Below, piece by piece: positions 31,037 through 37,789 of a stretch of DNA of 42,608 bases. Positions within the stretch are counted from its first letter, which is position 1; the number at the start of each line of letters is the position of its first letter. The translations under genes were made by a program, and so were the position numbers. The notes under the pieces were generated by a model, which saw only the letters and a program-made list of their open reading frames with translations, was not told the origin of the DNA and did no database searches. This DNA is from a virus, in IMG/VR virus record IMGVR_UViG_3300033153_009355, positions 1 through 42,608 of that record, one strand, 5' to 3'.

Positions 31037-31791
31037 TAACCATATTAACTCTTTTTGCAGGCAGATACTATGTGTTAGAGGAATATTTATGGGGTCTATC
31101 AAACCTTGATTGGAACTTAAAAGATATAAAATTAATATGGTATTGTAATTCAGAGAAAAAAATGTTTCAGAGGATATTAAAGGAATACGGGAAAGAATTT
31201 AAAAATAAGTTTCATTCCGTAGAAATAATAATTGACACAAGCATTCCCACGTCGGGGCTGGCATTAAAACGAAAGTCAAGTGATATTCCTGTCCATCTTG
31301 ATAATATTCCACAATTATATAATAAAGCATTCGCTTATGTAGATACTGATTTAGTGTTAAGCTGGGAAGACGATGAAGTATTACCGAGCCATTGTATTAA
31401 AAGATTTGTAAAAGATATGGAATATGCTGATGTTAAAAATGTAACAGGAATAGTATTCGGAAGGCACGGGGAAAGATTAATACCAAAAGACATTATAAGA
31501 AGGAGAGTATATCCAGAAAATGATACTTGCAAAGAATTTGCGATTACAGTAATTCCCCCCAAATATACCTTTGGTGTGTGGGAAATAGGGATGACAGGAC
31601 TTGGGTGTAATATGCTGAAAATGGATTTTATAAAAAATTATACATTTAAACAGACATCTAATGAAAGCGAAAATTCTCTTACTGGGTGCGACTTGGTAAT
31701 GTCTTACGATATAATAAAAGCAGGGTTTAAAAATTTAATTGATTGGGATGTGAGGGTATTGCATTATGCCCCTGATGGGGAAATATATTAG
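31033..31791 (+). CDS. Glycosyltransferase family 2-like protein
   Basis: 252 residues from ATG 31033 (ATGA overlap, GGGGGT upstream). The GT-A pattern: MITILTLFAGRYYVLEEYLW at the start, IKLIWYCNSE, then AFAYVDTDLVLSWEDDEVLP (about 96-115), with an acidic W-E-D-D in the place of the metal-binding D-x-D, and SHCIKRFVKDM. A late W-E-I-G-M-T-G-L-G-C segment may bind the acceptor. It lacks membrane segments. The sugar and acceptor are unknown; with the O-antigen-ligase-like gene it suggests glycan modification of host surface or virion. Confidence 0.65.
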   Translation: MITILTLFAGRYYVLEEYLWGLSNLDWNLKDIKLIWYCNSEKKMFQRILKEYGKEFKNKFHSVEIIIDTSIPTSGLALKRKSSDIPVHLDNIPQLYNKAFAYVDTDLVLSWEDDEVLPSHCIKRFVKDMEYADVKNVTGIVFGRHGERLIPKDIIRRRVYPENDTCKEFAITVIPPKYTFGVWEIGMTGLGCNMLKMDFIKNYTFKQTSNESENSLTGCDLVMSYDIIKAGFKNLIDWDVRVLHYAPDGEIY

Positions 31792-31800
31792 AGGAAAAAC

Positions 31801-31824
31801 ATCATTAGTTGGTTTACTAATGAT
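31801..31824 (+). promoter_or_regulatory. Hairpin just before a ribosome site
   Basis: ATCATTAGT (31801-31809) and ACTAATGAT (31816-31824) form a 9-bp stem around TGGTTT, followed directly by AGGAG of the 30-residue gene. No T-run, so it is more likely an mRNA stability or processing element than a terminator. Confidence 0.4.
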
Positions 31825-31836
31825 AGGAGAAATAAA

Positions 31837-31929
31837 ATGGACATATTAACCCGCATAAGAATTTTAGAAATATCAGTATTGGTAATGATTATATGCCAAA
31901 TGTTTTTAATGTTAAGGGGAAATAAATGA
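31837..31929 (+). CDS. Single-pass membrane miniprotein, 30 aa
   Basis: Preceded by AGGAG. MDILTRIRILEISVLVMIIC then QMFLMLRGNK: a basic start, one membrane helix and a basic end. Ends at 31929, 13 bases before the next ATG at 31943. Function unknown. Confidence 0.5.
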   Translation: MDILTRIRILEISVLVMIICQMFLMLRGNK

Positions 31930-31942
31930 GGGCTGTAATATT

Positions 31943-32155
31943 ATGGAAATAAAAAAAATAGCTATTGTCAAAGAAGTAAATTTAACAAAGATTAGGGAGC
32001 AGATAAGAACCCTTGAAAACGACATCAAGATTAAAGAAGGCGGGGAAAAAGAGAGATTGATAGCCGAACTTAAAAAGGGCAGGGCATATTTAAAAGATGT
32101 TGAAGATGCCAAAGAAGTTGACGGCGAAAAGAACAAATCATTAAAGGAAAAATAA
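31943..32155 (+). CDS. Small coiled-coil protein, 70 aa
   Basis: MEIKKIAIVKEVNLTKIREQ, then a charged coiled coil (IRTLENDIKIKEGGEKERLI, AELKKGRAYLKDVEDAKEVD) and a lysine-rich tail. No signal or membrane segment. Its stop overlaps the spike ATG (TAATG). It may be an assembly helper of the next protein, by position only. Confidence 0.55.
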   Translation: MEIKKIAIVKEVNLTKIREQIRTLENDIKIKEGGEKERLIAELKKGRAYLKDVEDAKEVDGEKNKSLKEK

Positions 32156-33756
32156 TGCGGATTTTATTTATAACCTTTTTAATATTAAGCATCACAGCCC
32201 CTTCTTATGCTATGCGGTTCAATGATGAAAAGGCGTTAACGGCAATAAATTATTACAAGGCGGCTACCACAACAACGACTTCCCGCTCTTTAAATGGCGA
32301 TGACTTATTTGATGATGATTTCGGCGTGGGTGATTATGTTGAGTTTATAGGAACTGGTAACGCTTATGAAAGGGATTTATTTTTTACCATATCAACAGCA
32401 ATAGCGGCTACCTCATATACGGGTCATTGGGAATACAAATATCGTGATGGTGCTTATGTCAATGCCACCGTTGTTGACGGCACAAGTGATTTTTCCTTAA
32501 CTGGTGATAAAAATGTTACTTGGAATGTCAAAGATGTTTATTTCTTTTCTCAATTACATATAAGATACATCATTGACACGGTTGATACTCCGACAGAGGG
32601 CGGAGCATTTACCAAAGCAAAAACGGGTGACAATACAATTTATATAGAAAACGGCGACACTGTTACTTTTCAGCTTATACAGGCAGAGAATGACACTAAT
32701 GGCTGGAATGCTATGGAAAGGGTTCATTCAGCGGGCATAGTTGACAGGTTAGACCACTACCTAATTTATGCTCAACTTGAAATAGAGTCAGGCGGAACAA
32801 TATCCGACAATACTTATGGTAGTGCGATATTCAATGTCTGGGGCGGTAATGATGTGGCTTGCCTATTCACAAATGCTGTAGGCGGAACACTTACTTTAGG
32901 TTCACTTGATGCAGGCGGAAACGGATATAATGGCTTTGATATAACAACTACTTTTGGCGTGGGACACGCAAATGCCAGAATGGCGTTCCAGAATTATGGC
33001 GACCTTAATTTATATGGTTCAAGGATATATTCAGAAGCCAATGATATATCAGGAACAATGGACGGCAGGGATTGCCAATTAGCAAGGGTCAATTCTTTTA
33101 GTCCGACATTAGATTCAACCTCTGATAATTTAGTTATATTAGATACATCAAGAGGCTGGTTAGAGTTCGCCGCCGCAGGAAAAACTTATTACGGCATTAA
33201 ATATCACGGCTTCACAAGGTTTGGTGTCCATAGGGCTTCTGGGATTTGGTATGATTGCGAGTGGATGAGCGATGACTGGTATCTGCTTGATGATAACAAT
33301 TCAGGAAATGTATTTACCTTTGTCGACTGTTCACCAAAGCCTCTATACGTGGATTTTAGATATACAAGCCAATGGTTCTATTGGAAGCACAGGGTTAATG
33401 TCATAGTAAGAGATGAAAGCGGGGATTTAGTTAATGGGGCTACGGTGGTATGTAAGGATGTTGACGGGAATACTGTATTTACCAAAACGACAGACGCAAC
33501 TGGAATGATAGACGAGCAAGAAGTAATAGAAACGCAGATACAAGGACCTGCCGTTAGGGACCAGTTATATCTTGGGGTTGATGATGATGTAAGAACCCCT
33601 CATACTATAACAGCTACTTATGGAAGTAAGACTGGAAGTGTAAAGATTGACTTAAGTGCCTCATATGGAAGCACTAACCCACTTGCCATTAGAGTAGAAC
33701 CGCCTCAAAAGAATGGGTTTTACGACAGCACTTTATATGATGTAACTATCAATTAA
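32155..33756 (+). CDS. Tailspike-type beta-solenoid protein with signal peptide, 533 aa
   Basis: Leader MRILFITFLILSITAPSYA. The body (about 60-410) is rich in Gly/Thr/Asn strands of beta-helix type (YAQLEIESGGTISDNTYGSA, IFNVWGGNDVACLFTNAVGG, MAFQNYGDLNLYGSRIYSEA). From about 420 a carboxypeptidase-regulatory/Ig-like domain follows: RVNVIVRDESGDLVNGATVV, CKDVDGNTVFTKTTDATGMI. The C-terminus ends FYDSTLYDVTIN. It is probably an adsorption or polysaccharide-binding protein; no catalytic site can be read. Confidence 0.6.
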   Translation: MRILFITFLILSITAPSYAMRFNDEKALTAINYYKAATTTTTSRSLNGDDLFDDDFGVGDYVEFIGTGNAYERDLFFTISTAIAATSYTGHWEYKYRDGAYVNATVVDGTSDFSLTGDKNVTWNVKDVYFFSQLHIRYIIDTVDTPTEGGAFTKAKTGDNTIYIENGDTVTFQLIQAENDTNGWNAMERVHSAGIVDRLDHYLIYAQLEIESGGTISDNTYGSAIFNVWGGNDVACLFTNAVGGTLTLGSLDAGGNGYNGFDITTTFGVGHANARMAFQNYGDLNLYGSRIYSEANDISGTMDGRDCQLARVNSFSPTLDSTSDNLVILDTSRGWLEFAAAGKTYYGIKYHGFTRFGVHRASGIWYDCEWMSDDWYLLDDNNSGNVFTFVDCSPKPLYVDFRYTSQWFYWKHRVNVIVRDESGDLVNGATVVCKDVDGNTVFTKTTDATGMIDEQEVIETQIQGPAVRDQLYLGVDDDVRTPHTITATYGSKTGSVKIDLSASYGSTNPLAIRVEPPQKNGFYDSTLYDVTIN

Positions 33757-33768
33757 CAGGAAGGGAAT

Positions 33769-33840
33769 ATGGCAGACATAACGATAAGCATACCAGATGA
33801 GCTTGTAGTATGGTTTACATACAGTATAAATGGAAGTTAA
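33769..33840 (+). CDS. Miniprotein, 23 aa (possibly truncated)
   Basis: GGAAGG precedes ATG 33769. The product MADITISIPDELVVWFTYSI plus NGS starts like a well-known longer phage protein of the 'MA-x-I-T-I-x-I-P-D' type, but stops after 23 codons. It may be a decayed copy or a short ORF that couples to the next start. Confidence 0.35.
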   Translation: MADITISIPDELVVWFTYSINGS

Positions 33841-33841
33841 T

Positions 33842-34039
33842 ATGAGAAAATTAATATTTTTGTTAATTATCTGCCTTTTGGCAAGTCCTTGTCTTGCGGA
33901 GAAGTATTATGTTTTTATAGACAAGATAGGTTCGGTTGAAAAGGGCGAAGAGGCGGGGCAGAACGAAAAGGGCGATGTGATAGGATGCTATCCTTGCACC
34001 CCGCAATATAAACCAACAAGGGCCGAGCTATCACGCTAA
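33842..34039 (+). CDS. Small secreted protein, 65 aa
   Basis: Start at ATG 33842, one base after the preceding stop. Leader MRKLIFLLIICLLASPCLA, mature part EKYYVFIDKIGSVEKGEEAG and QNEKGDVIGCYPCTPQYKP with a C-x-P-C pair. One of a row of exported small proteins at the end of the late operon. Function unknown. Confidence 0.55.
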   Translation: MRKLIFLLIICLLASPCLAEKYYVFIDKIGSVEKGEEAGQNEKGDVIGCYPCTPQYKPTRAELSR

Positions 34040-34055
34040 ACAATAAGGAGAGAAC

Positions 34056-34403
34056 ATGAGAACATTTATTATTGCCTTGCTAATGATTATATTAGCAAGT
34101 CCACTGTACGCAGATAAGCAGGTAACACTGACCGATGTTGACAACTTACGGATAATCATCGAATTTAATGTATGGGATAGCTCGGCTGCGGCATATCAAC
34201 CCGCTGTTGTAATCGTGCGGGGCAATGCTACCGACGGAGAAGTGCAAAGAGGGGTAACTAAAATTCTGCGTATCGGTCAGCTTGGCAATCGGCTCTCTCC
34301 ATCACAAATATACACCGCTGTAAAAAATAATCTCGGACAGGCGGTTGCGAACAAAGTAAAAGAACTCTATCTCGACGGAATAGGGGAGGATATAAGCCAA
34401 TGA
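34056..34403 (+). CDS. Secreted protein, 115 aa
   Basis: AAGGAG site, leader MRTFIIALLMIILASPLYA, then DKQVTLTDVDNLRIIIEFNV and AAYQPAVVIVRGNATDGEVQ, and a helical end (AVKNNLGQAVANKVKELYLD). Not recognised. It is coupled by ATGA to the XhlA-like gene, so it may belong to the lysis cluster, perhaps acting in the periplasm. Confidence 0.55.
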   Translation: MRTFIIALLMIILASPLYADKQVTLTDVDNLRIIIEFNVWDSSAAAYQPAVVIVRGNATDGEVQRGVTKILRIGQLGNRLSPSQIYTAVKNNLGQAVANKVKELYLDGIGEDISQ

Positions 34404-34699
34404 ATGGAGAATTTGCCGAGCTTTACAGGGAAATCGACGGAAGGGTTACAAGGCTTGAAACAAAAGTGGAGGAGCGATGGAAGGCACATTCTGATACTGC
34501 GAAGATAAGATACGATGTGGCAGAAAAAAAATTTATAGATTTATTTGCCCTCTGCGGAGAGATACGGGACAAGGTTGCCGACCTTCCATGTAAAGAAAGG
34601 CATAGTATTTATACCAATATGAACAGACAATTAGGGGTGCTTTGGACGCTTGTAACACTTATAATCGGGGCTCTTGTCTGGAGAATTGTAAATGGCTAA
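34400..34699 (+). CDS. XhlA-like lysis-accessory membrane protein, 99 aa
   Basis: N-terminal coiled coil (FAELYREIDGRVTRLETKVE, ERWKAHSDTAKIRYDVAEKK), a middle Cys pair, and a single C-terminal transmembrane helix (GVLWTLVTLIIGALVWRIV). This coiled-coil-plus-tail-anchor plan is that of haemolysin XhlA-type proteins, which act with holins. Overlaps the next gene by 8 bases. Confidence 0.6.
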   Translation: MNGEFAELYREIDGRVTRLETKVEERWKAHSDTAKIRYDVAEKKFIDLFALCGEIRDKVADLPCKERHSIYTNMNRQLGVLWTLVTLIIGALVWRIVNG

Positions 34700-34937
34700 A
34701 TATGTCGGGTTCGGCATTACAATTCTATTGTTTGCTTTGACGTTTTTTAAAAGCTTTGGCGCCGTTAACGAAAAAGCAATGAACAATGAAAAGCGGATAA
34801 AAGAAGTAAAAGAAGATACGAAAGAGAGCAGAAAAGAATTTCAAGAATTTATGATGAAGCAGACCGAAATAGACACAAGACAGCAGACAATATTAGAGAG
34901 TATGGATAAAATGATAGAGCGACTAAATGCCAACTGA
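34692..34937 (+). CDS. Spanin-like inner-membrane protein, 81 aa
   Basis: An N-terminal membrane helix (YVGFGITILLFALTFFKSFG) followed by a long charged coiled coil (AMNNEKRIKEVKEDTKESRK, EFQEFMMKQTEIDTRQQTIL). The topology is that of Rz-type i-spanins, though a partner lipoprotein was not found. Position in the membrane-protein cluster supports a lysis role; not certain. Confidence 0.5.
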   Translation: MAKYVGFGITILLFALTFFKSFGAVNEKAMNNEKRIKEVKEDTKESRKEFQEFMMKQTEIDTRQQTILESMDKMIERLNAN

Positions 34938-35124
34938 ATTTAATGGATTTACCAGAATGATATTGCATGATTTAAAGCATGTGTCCATTGTTCTTAATAA
35001 AGCACATGAGGCAATGTTGAACGGCAGGCAGGTCGAAGCCGAGAGCAATATAAGGGTGGCAATAAACATAATTGACAGCGCAATACTGCGGGAATTAAAA
35101 ACGGAGAGGGAGCATGATAAATAA
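34927..35124 (+). CDS. Helical protein of the lysis cluster, 65 aa
   Basis: MPTEFNGFTRMILHDLKHVS, then IVLNKAHEAMLNGRQVEAES and NIRVAINIIDSAILRELKTE, three amphipathic helices without membrane segments. Overlaps both neighbours by about 11 bases. Function unknown. Confidence 0.5.
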   Translation: MPTEFNGFTRMILHDLKHVSIVLNKAHEAMLNGRQVEAESNIRVAINIIDSAILRELKTEREHDK

Positions 35125-35296
35125 AATAATCGACAAACTGTTAAGCGGGAGGTTCTGGCTTACCATAATGGCAGGGCTGGCTTTTATGTACTCTGTGTAC
35201 GCAAAGATATTACCGAGTGAGGCGGTGGCGAGTATAATAACAATGGTTTTCGTAAGTTATTTCGAGAGGCAAGACAGAACGAAGAAAGGAGAGTAA
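35114..35296 (+). CDS. Holin-like protein, 60 aa
   Basis: Two membrane helices (SGRFWLTIMAGLAFMYSVYA and AVASIITMVFVSYF) with a basic C-terminus (ERQDRTKKGE). The form MINKIIDKLLSGRFWLTI...PSEAVASI...VSYFxRQDR is typical of small phage holins that open the inner membrane at lysis. An endolysin gene is not evident beside it. Confidence 0.65.
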   Translation: MINKIIDKLLSGRFWLTIMAGLAFMYSVYAKILPSEAVASIITMVFVSYFERQDRTKKGE

Positions 35297-35297
35297 T

Positions 35298-35729
35298 ATG
35301 AGAAAGTGGGTAATTGTTTTAGCAATAGGGATTATGTTGTTACCGTCATTGTGCTATGCTGGCATAATAGCGGATAATTTGTCAAAATTGCCTGGTGTTA
35401 AGCAGGGCATCGGTTGGGATATTGAAGATGAGGACCTGCTCAATATCACCTCTGTTGATGCGGTAACATGGGGTGAGGGCAGGTTCGGCATGAAAGAGGA
35501 CAAGATAGGTCTTGGAGGTGGTATCGCTACCGACTTCGATGATACCACTTACCCAGTGGCAACATTGAATTATAAACTTGGCGGCTTACAAGATTTCGGG
35601 TTCAGTTACCCATTGCAAGAATTTGTGAATATCGAGGTTGGCGGCTTTCTCGGGCGTGATATAGATTCTAACAGCGATAAAGATTGGCATTGGGGAGTGC
35701 AGGCGAACATTATACAGATAAAATTTTAA
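35298..35729 (+). CDS. Predicted outer-membrane barrel protein, 143 aa
   Basis: AGAAAGGAGAG site. Leader MRKWVIVLAIGIMLLPSLCY plus A. Mature part with alternating strands (GRFGMKEDKIGLGGGIATDF, PVATLNYKLGGLQDFGFSYP, EFVNIEVGGFLGRDID) ending WGVQANIIQIKF with C-terminal Phe, as in outer-membrane beta barrels. Small size suggests few strands. It may act in lysis or exclusion; not known. Confidence 0.55.
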   Translation: MRKWVIVLAIGIMLLPSLCYAGIIADNLSKLPGVKQGIGWDIEDEDLLNITSVDAVTWGEGRFGMKEDKIGLGGGIATDFDDTTYPVATLNYKLGGLQDFGFSYPLQEFVNIEVGGFLGRDIDSNSDKDWHWGVQANIIQIKF

Positions 35730-35749
35730 CCAAAAGGAGATGGGGCGGT

Positions 35750-35827
35750 ATGACACTTCCGAGAGATAACTATTATACTATACATAAAGAAGAAGCAAAC
35801 GTTATGCTGCCCCATTTACTACAATGA
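35750..35827 (+). CDS. Miniprotein, 25 aa
   Basis: GGAG and GGGGCGGT precede ATG 35750. MTLPRDNYYTIHKEEANVML then PHLLQ. Its TGA overlaps the next ATG (ATGA), so at the least it passes ribosomes to the next gene. Confidence 0.4.
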   Translation: MTLPRDNYYTIHKEEANVMLPHLLQ

Positions 35828-36009
35828 AAAAATTTCTATTATACAAAGCATTGCTTTGGATTATGAATTCCCTCGATGATAAGGATTCGCTTACAGAGGC
35901 GTCCCGTGGTGTTGCTGAATATTTCGGGTATATGAAATTTAGTAATCTTTATAACAAATTATTAAAGTGGATGCAAGATGACTTATCGAAACTCAAAATA
36001 TATGAATAG
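35824..36009 (+). CDS. Hypothetical protein, 61 aa
   Basis: MKKFLLYKALLWIMNSLDDK, then DSLTEASRGVAEYFGYMKFS and a helical end. Small, helical and amphipathic. It overlaps the next gene by 32 bases. Not recognised. Confidence 0.45.
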   Translation: MKKFLLYKALLWIMNSLDDKDSLTEASRGVAEYFGYMKFSNLYNKLLKWMQDDLSKLKIYE

Positions 36010-36169
36010 CGGGAAACGCCCATACGGATTATTGCGATGGATTGATATAAAAAGGGAAATACACAGGGTATTCCCAGAGATAAAGCTAAAAGAAAAAGAA
36101 TTTAATAGGCGTGCAAAAGAAATACACAACGAAATAATGAGAGCAATAGCAGAGTATAATTATTATTAA
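35978..36169 (+). CDS. Hypothetical protein, last late gene, 63 aa
   Basis: MTYRNSKYMNSGKRPYGLLR, then a helical, basic body (WIDIKREIHRVFPEIKLKEK, FNRRAKEIHNEIMRAIAEY). Its TAA interlocks with the TAA of the convergent gene at 36166 (TTAA), so the two operons meet without a gap. Function unknown. Confidence 0.5.
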   Translation: MTYRNSKYMNSGKRPYGLLRWIDIKREIHRVFPEIKLKEKEFNRRAKEIHNEIMRAIAEYNYY

Positions 36170-36492
36170 CGAGATTGTGCGTTTATACTTCTGGTTATAT
36201 TATCTCTGTAAATCTGCCTATTTAATTTCATTTTTATATCAACATATAAAAACCACGTTTTTGCCGCTTCAAGTAAAATTTTATCGACTTCAAAAAATTC
36301 TTCTTTTGTTTTTTGTCTGATTATATAACCCCTGCTATCATAATACATAGTAGCTTTTTTTAAAAATTCATACCCCGTTTCTGTTGCTGATATTACATCA
36401 TTTTTTGCTATAATTGGTCTTGCAATATCAGTCGCAAAGCAAGTCGTTGTCGTTAAAATTAAAATCCCCGCAATCAGAAGATAACTTTTCAT
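36166..36492 (-). CDS. Secreted protein, last leftward gene, 108 aa
   Basis: Leader MKSYLLIAGILILTTTTCFA, then TDIARPIIAKNDVISATETG, YEFLKKATMYYDSRGYIIRQ and a helical, charged C-terminus. The signal peptide is followed by no known domain. Its start overlaps the upstream gene by 65 bases. Confidence 0.55.
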   Translation of the reverse strand: MKSYLLIAGILILTTTTCFATDIARPIIAKNDVISATETGYEFLKKATMYYDSRGYIIRQKTKEEFFEVDKILLEAAKTWFLYVDIKMKLNRQIYRDNITRSINAQSR

Positions 36493-36688
36493 AATACAAG
36501 TCCTCCGTTTCTGTATATATTGTCGAGTAACCTATTCTTTTCTCCAGCTTATTTATACTTTTTATCAAAACTTTTACTTCTTCCACTAATTCGTTTTCTC
36601 GTGTAATTGCTATATATTCGTTACAATGCTCTACCCACGCATAAAATAAAAGCAAGAGAATTATTATAACTATACCGATTTTCTCCAT
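36428..36688 (-). CDS. Membrane-anchored coiled-coil protein, 86 aa
   Basis: ATG 36688 follows GGGGGG; a GTG two codons earlier (36694) overlaps the preceding stop and may also serve. MEKIGIVIIILLLLFYAWVE is one membrane helix, then ENELVEEVKVLIKSINKLEK is a coiled coil, and the C-terminus is acidic. Spanin-like topology, but it lies in the leftward operon. Role unknown. Confidence 0.5.
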   Translation of the reverse strand: MEKIGIVIIILLLLFYAWVEHCNEYIAITRENELVEEVKVLIKSINKLEKRIGYSTIYTETEDLYYEKLSSDCGDFNFNDNDLLCD

Positions 36689-36690
36689 TT

Positions 36691-36855
36691 TCACCCCCCT
36701 ATTATGTGTATTATATTATTATACTCAAGGAAATATATTAGCAAAGTTATTAAGTATATCATAATAGTAACCAATGTAATTTTTGATAACTCTTTTAAGA
36801 ATGGCATAATTTTTCTCATGTTGATATATATTTCTTTTATATATTCATTTATCAT
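36691..36855 (-). CDS. Small membrane protein, 54 aa
   Basis: Coupled by ATGA to the gene upstream (stop 36852). MINEYIKEIYINMRKIMPFL, then KITLVTIMIYLITLLIYFLE as a membrane helix, ending HIIGG. Covers a gap that otherwise shows only a plus-strand shadow frame. Confidence 0.45.
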   Translation of the reverse strand: MINEYIKEIYINMRKIMPFLKELSKITLVTIMIYLITLLIYFLEYNNIIHIIGG

Positions 36856-36953
36856 AGAAAAGCGGGGTCAAGATGAAAAAATAGTAAACTTATTAGAGCA
36901 CCAAAAATAATAGAAATTATTATTATGCCAATGATTATAAATATATCCCTCAT
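36852..36953 (-). CDS. Single-pass membrane miniprotein, 33 aa
   Basis: ATG 36953 overlaps the upstream stop (ATGA) with AGGAGG eight bases before it. MRDIFIIIGIIIISIIFGAL, then ISLLFFHLDPAFL: one membrane helix. The strong ribosome site supports it. Confidence 0.55.
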   Translation of the reverse strand: MRDIFIIIGIIIISIIFGALISLLFFHLDPAFL

Positions 36954-37252
36954 TTATGCGCCTCCTTCCATAGTATAAATATTAAGCAACATATAGCATG
37001 GGCAAGGTGATGTAACCCGCTTTCCTGATCTTTAATCTCCCCCTTTTTCCATGCAGTTAAGTGCCGCAGGCAAGCCGAATAATATCTATTTTGTATATCG
37101 TGGACACGCTTCCAATTATCGGCTTCTGGGTATTTCTTTGCCCCGTAATTTAAGACCCTTATCACTTCCTCGATGGGTTCGATGGCGAGTTTAATAACCT
37201 TCTGTTCCCGAAATGATAACTTCGATACCTCGGCTATTATTCCATCGAGCAT
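36950..37252 (-). CDS. dATP/dGTP diphosphohydrolase-like protein (DUF5664 type)
   Basis: 100 residues with the DUF5664 pattern: VIRVLNYGAKKYPEADNWKR (about 31-50), RYYSACLRHLTAWKKGEIKD and ESGLHHLAHAICCLIFILW. The conserved Y-G-A-K-K-Y, N-W, R-Y-x-x-A-x-x-R-H and E-S-G-x-x-H-L-x-H-A are all present. The family is annotated as dATP/dGTP diphosphohydrolase-like and is all-helical, so a role in the phage nucleotide pool is likely. The exact substrate is unproven. Confidence 0.65.
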   Translation of the reverse strand: MLDGIIAEVSKLSFREQKVIKLAIEPIEEVIRVLNYGAKKYPEADNWKRVHDIQNRYYSACLRHLTAWKKGEIKDQESGLHHLAHAICCLIFILWKEAHK

Positions 37253-37455
37253 TTGTTCTCGTTCCTCTGTGCGTAATCAAGCGCGGCATATCCGAATAGG
37301 TCGAGCATCTCCATTACTGCCTCTCCTATGCAATTCTTGTGCCGCCAATCATTTCCATACTTTTTATGGGCTTCTATAATCCGCCTCCTTTCTATGGCGC
37401 AGAACTCGTCATAGTGCTTAAGTAAGACATCAAGGCTTACTTCATGTTTTCCCAT
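37237..37455 (-). CDS. Small helical protein, 72 aa
   Basis: MGKHEVSLDVLLKHYDEFCA, then IIEAHKKYGNDWRHKNCIGE and AVMEMLDLFGYAALDYAQRN. The E-A-x-x-K-Y-G-x-D-W and E-x-x-D-x-x-x-Y-A pattern is similar to MazG-like/dUTPase-like helical fragments, though much shorter. It overlaps both nucleotide-type neighbours and probably works in the same pathway. Confidence 0.5.
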   Translation of the reverse strand: MGKHEVSLDVLLKHYDEFCAIERRRIIEAHKKYGNDWRHKNCIGEAVMEMLDLFGYAALDYAQRNENKCSME

Positions 37456-37781
37456 AAATCCTCCAATGAGTAGAATATGGGAATTCCCAACTCCTTTGCC
37501 CTCTCTATCTCTGCCTGCGTTCCTCGGCTGTTCTCGCTGTTCGGGAGGACAAGTAGCGCCTCGGACCCCTCAAGCCATGCAAGGGAATAATTATAATAGT
37601 CCTCGACCTTTAATGTTTCCCCTTCCCTGAACAAGCTAAAATGATAATCGAACCATGGCACGAATGGCGCAAATCCCGCCCTTAATACATCAAGCCCTGC
37701 TCTCATGCCCCTTCCCATGTTGCGAAGGGTATCAAGCGTGTTATTGGCGCTGTAAGCCCCTGCCACGTACACCCTTTTCAT
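37437..37781 (-). CDS. Nucleoside 2-deoxyribosyltransferase-like protein (DUF4406 type)
   Basis: 114 residues: MKRVYVAGAYSANNTLDTLR (Rossmann start with V-A-G-x-Y-S), GLDVLRAGFAPFVPWFDYHF, YYNYSLAWLEGSEALLVLPN, and SENSRGTQAEIERAKELGIP with IFYSLEDL. This matches the DUF4406/DUF1937 family related to nucleoside deoxyribosyltransferases, with an Asp/Glu-rich loop and S-R-G-x-x-x-E-x-x-x-A motif. It may exchange bases on deoxyribose or hydrolyse them. Found beside the diphosphohydrolase-like gene. Confidence 0.65.
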   Translation of the reverse strand: MKRVYVAGAYSANNTLDTLRNMGRGMRAGLDVLRAGFAPFVPWFDYHFSLFREGETLKVEDYYNYSLAWLEGSEALLVLPNSENSRGTQAEIERAKELGIPIFYSLEDLWENMK

Positions 37782-37789
37782 ATATCCTC

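Noticed and set aside
36704-36910. Plus-strand 68-codon hydrophobic frame
   Set aside because: Covers two well-coupled minus-strand genes (36691-36855, 36852-36953) in a minus-only operon and has no ribosome site.
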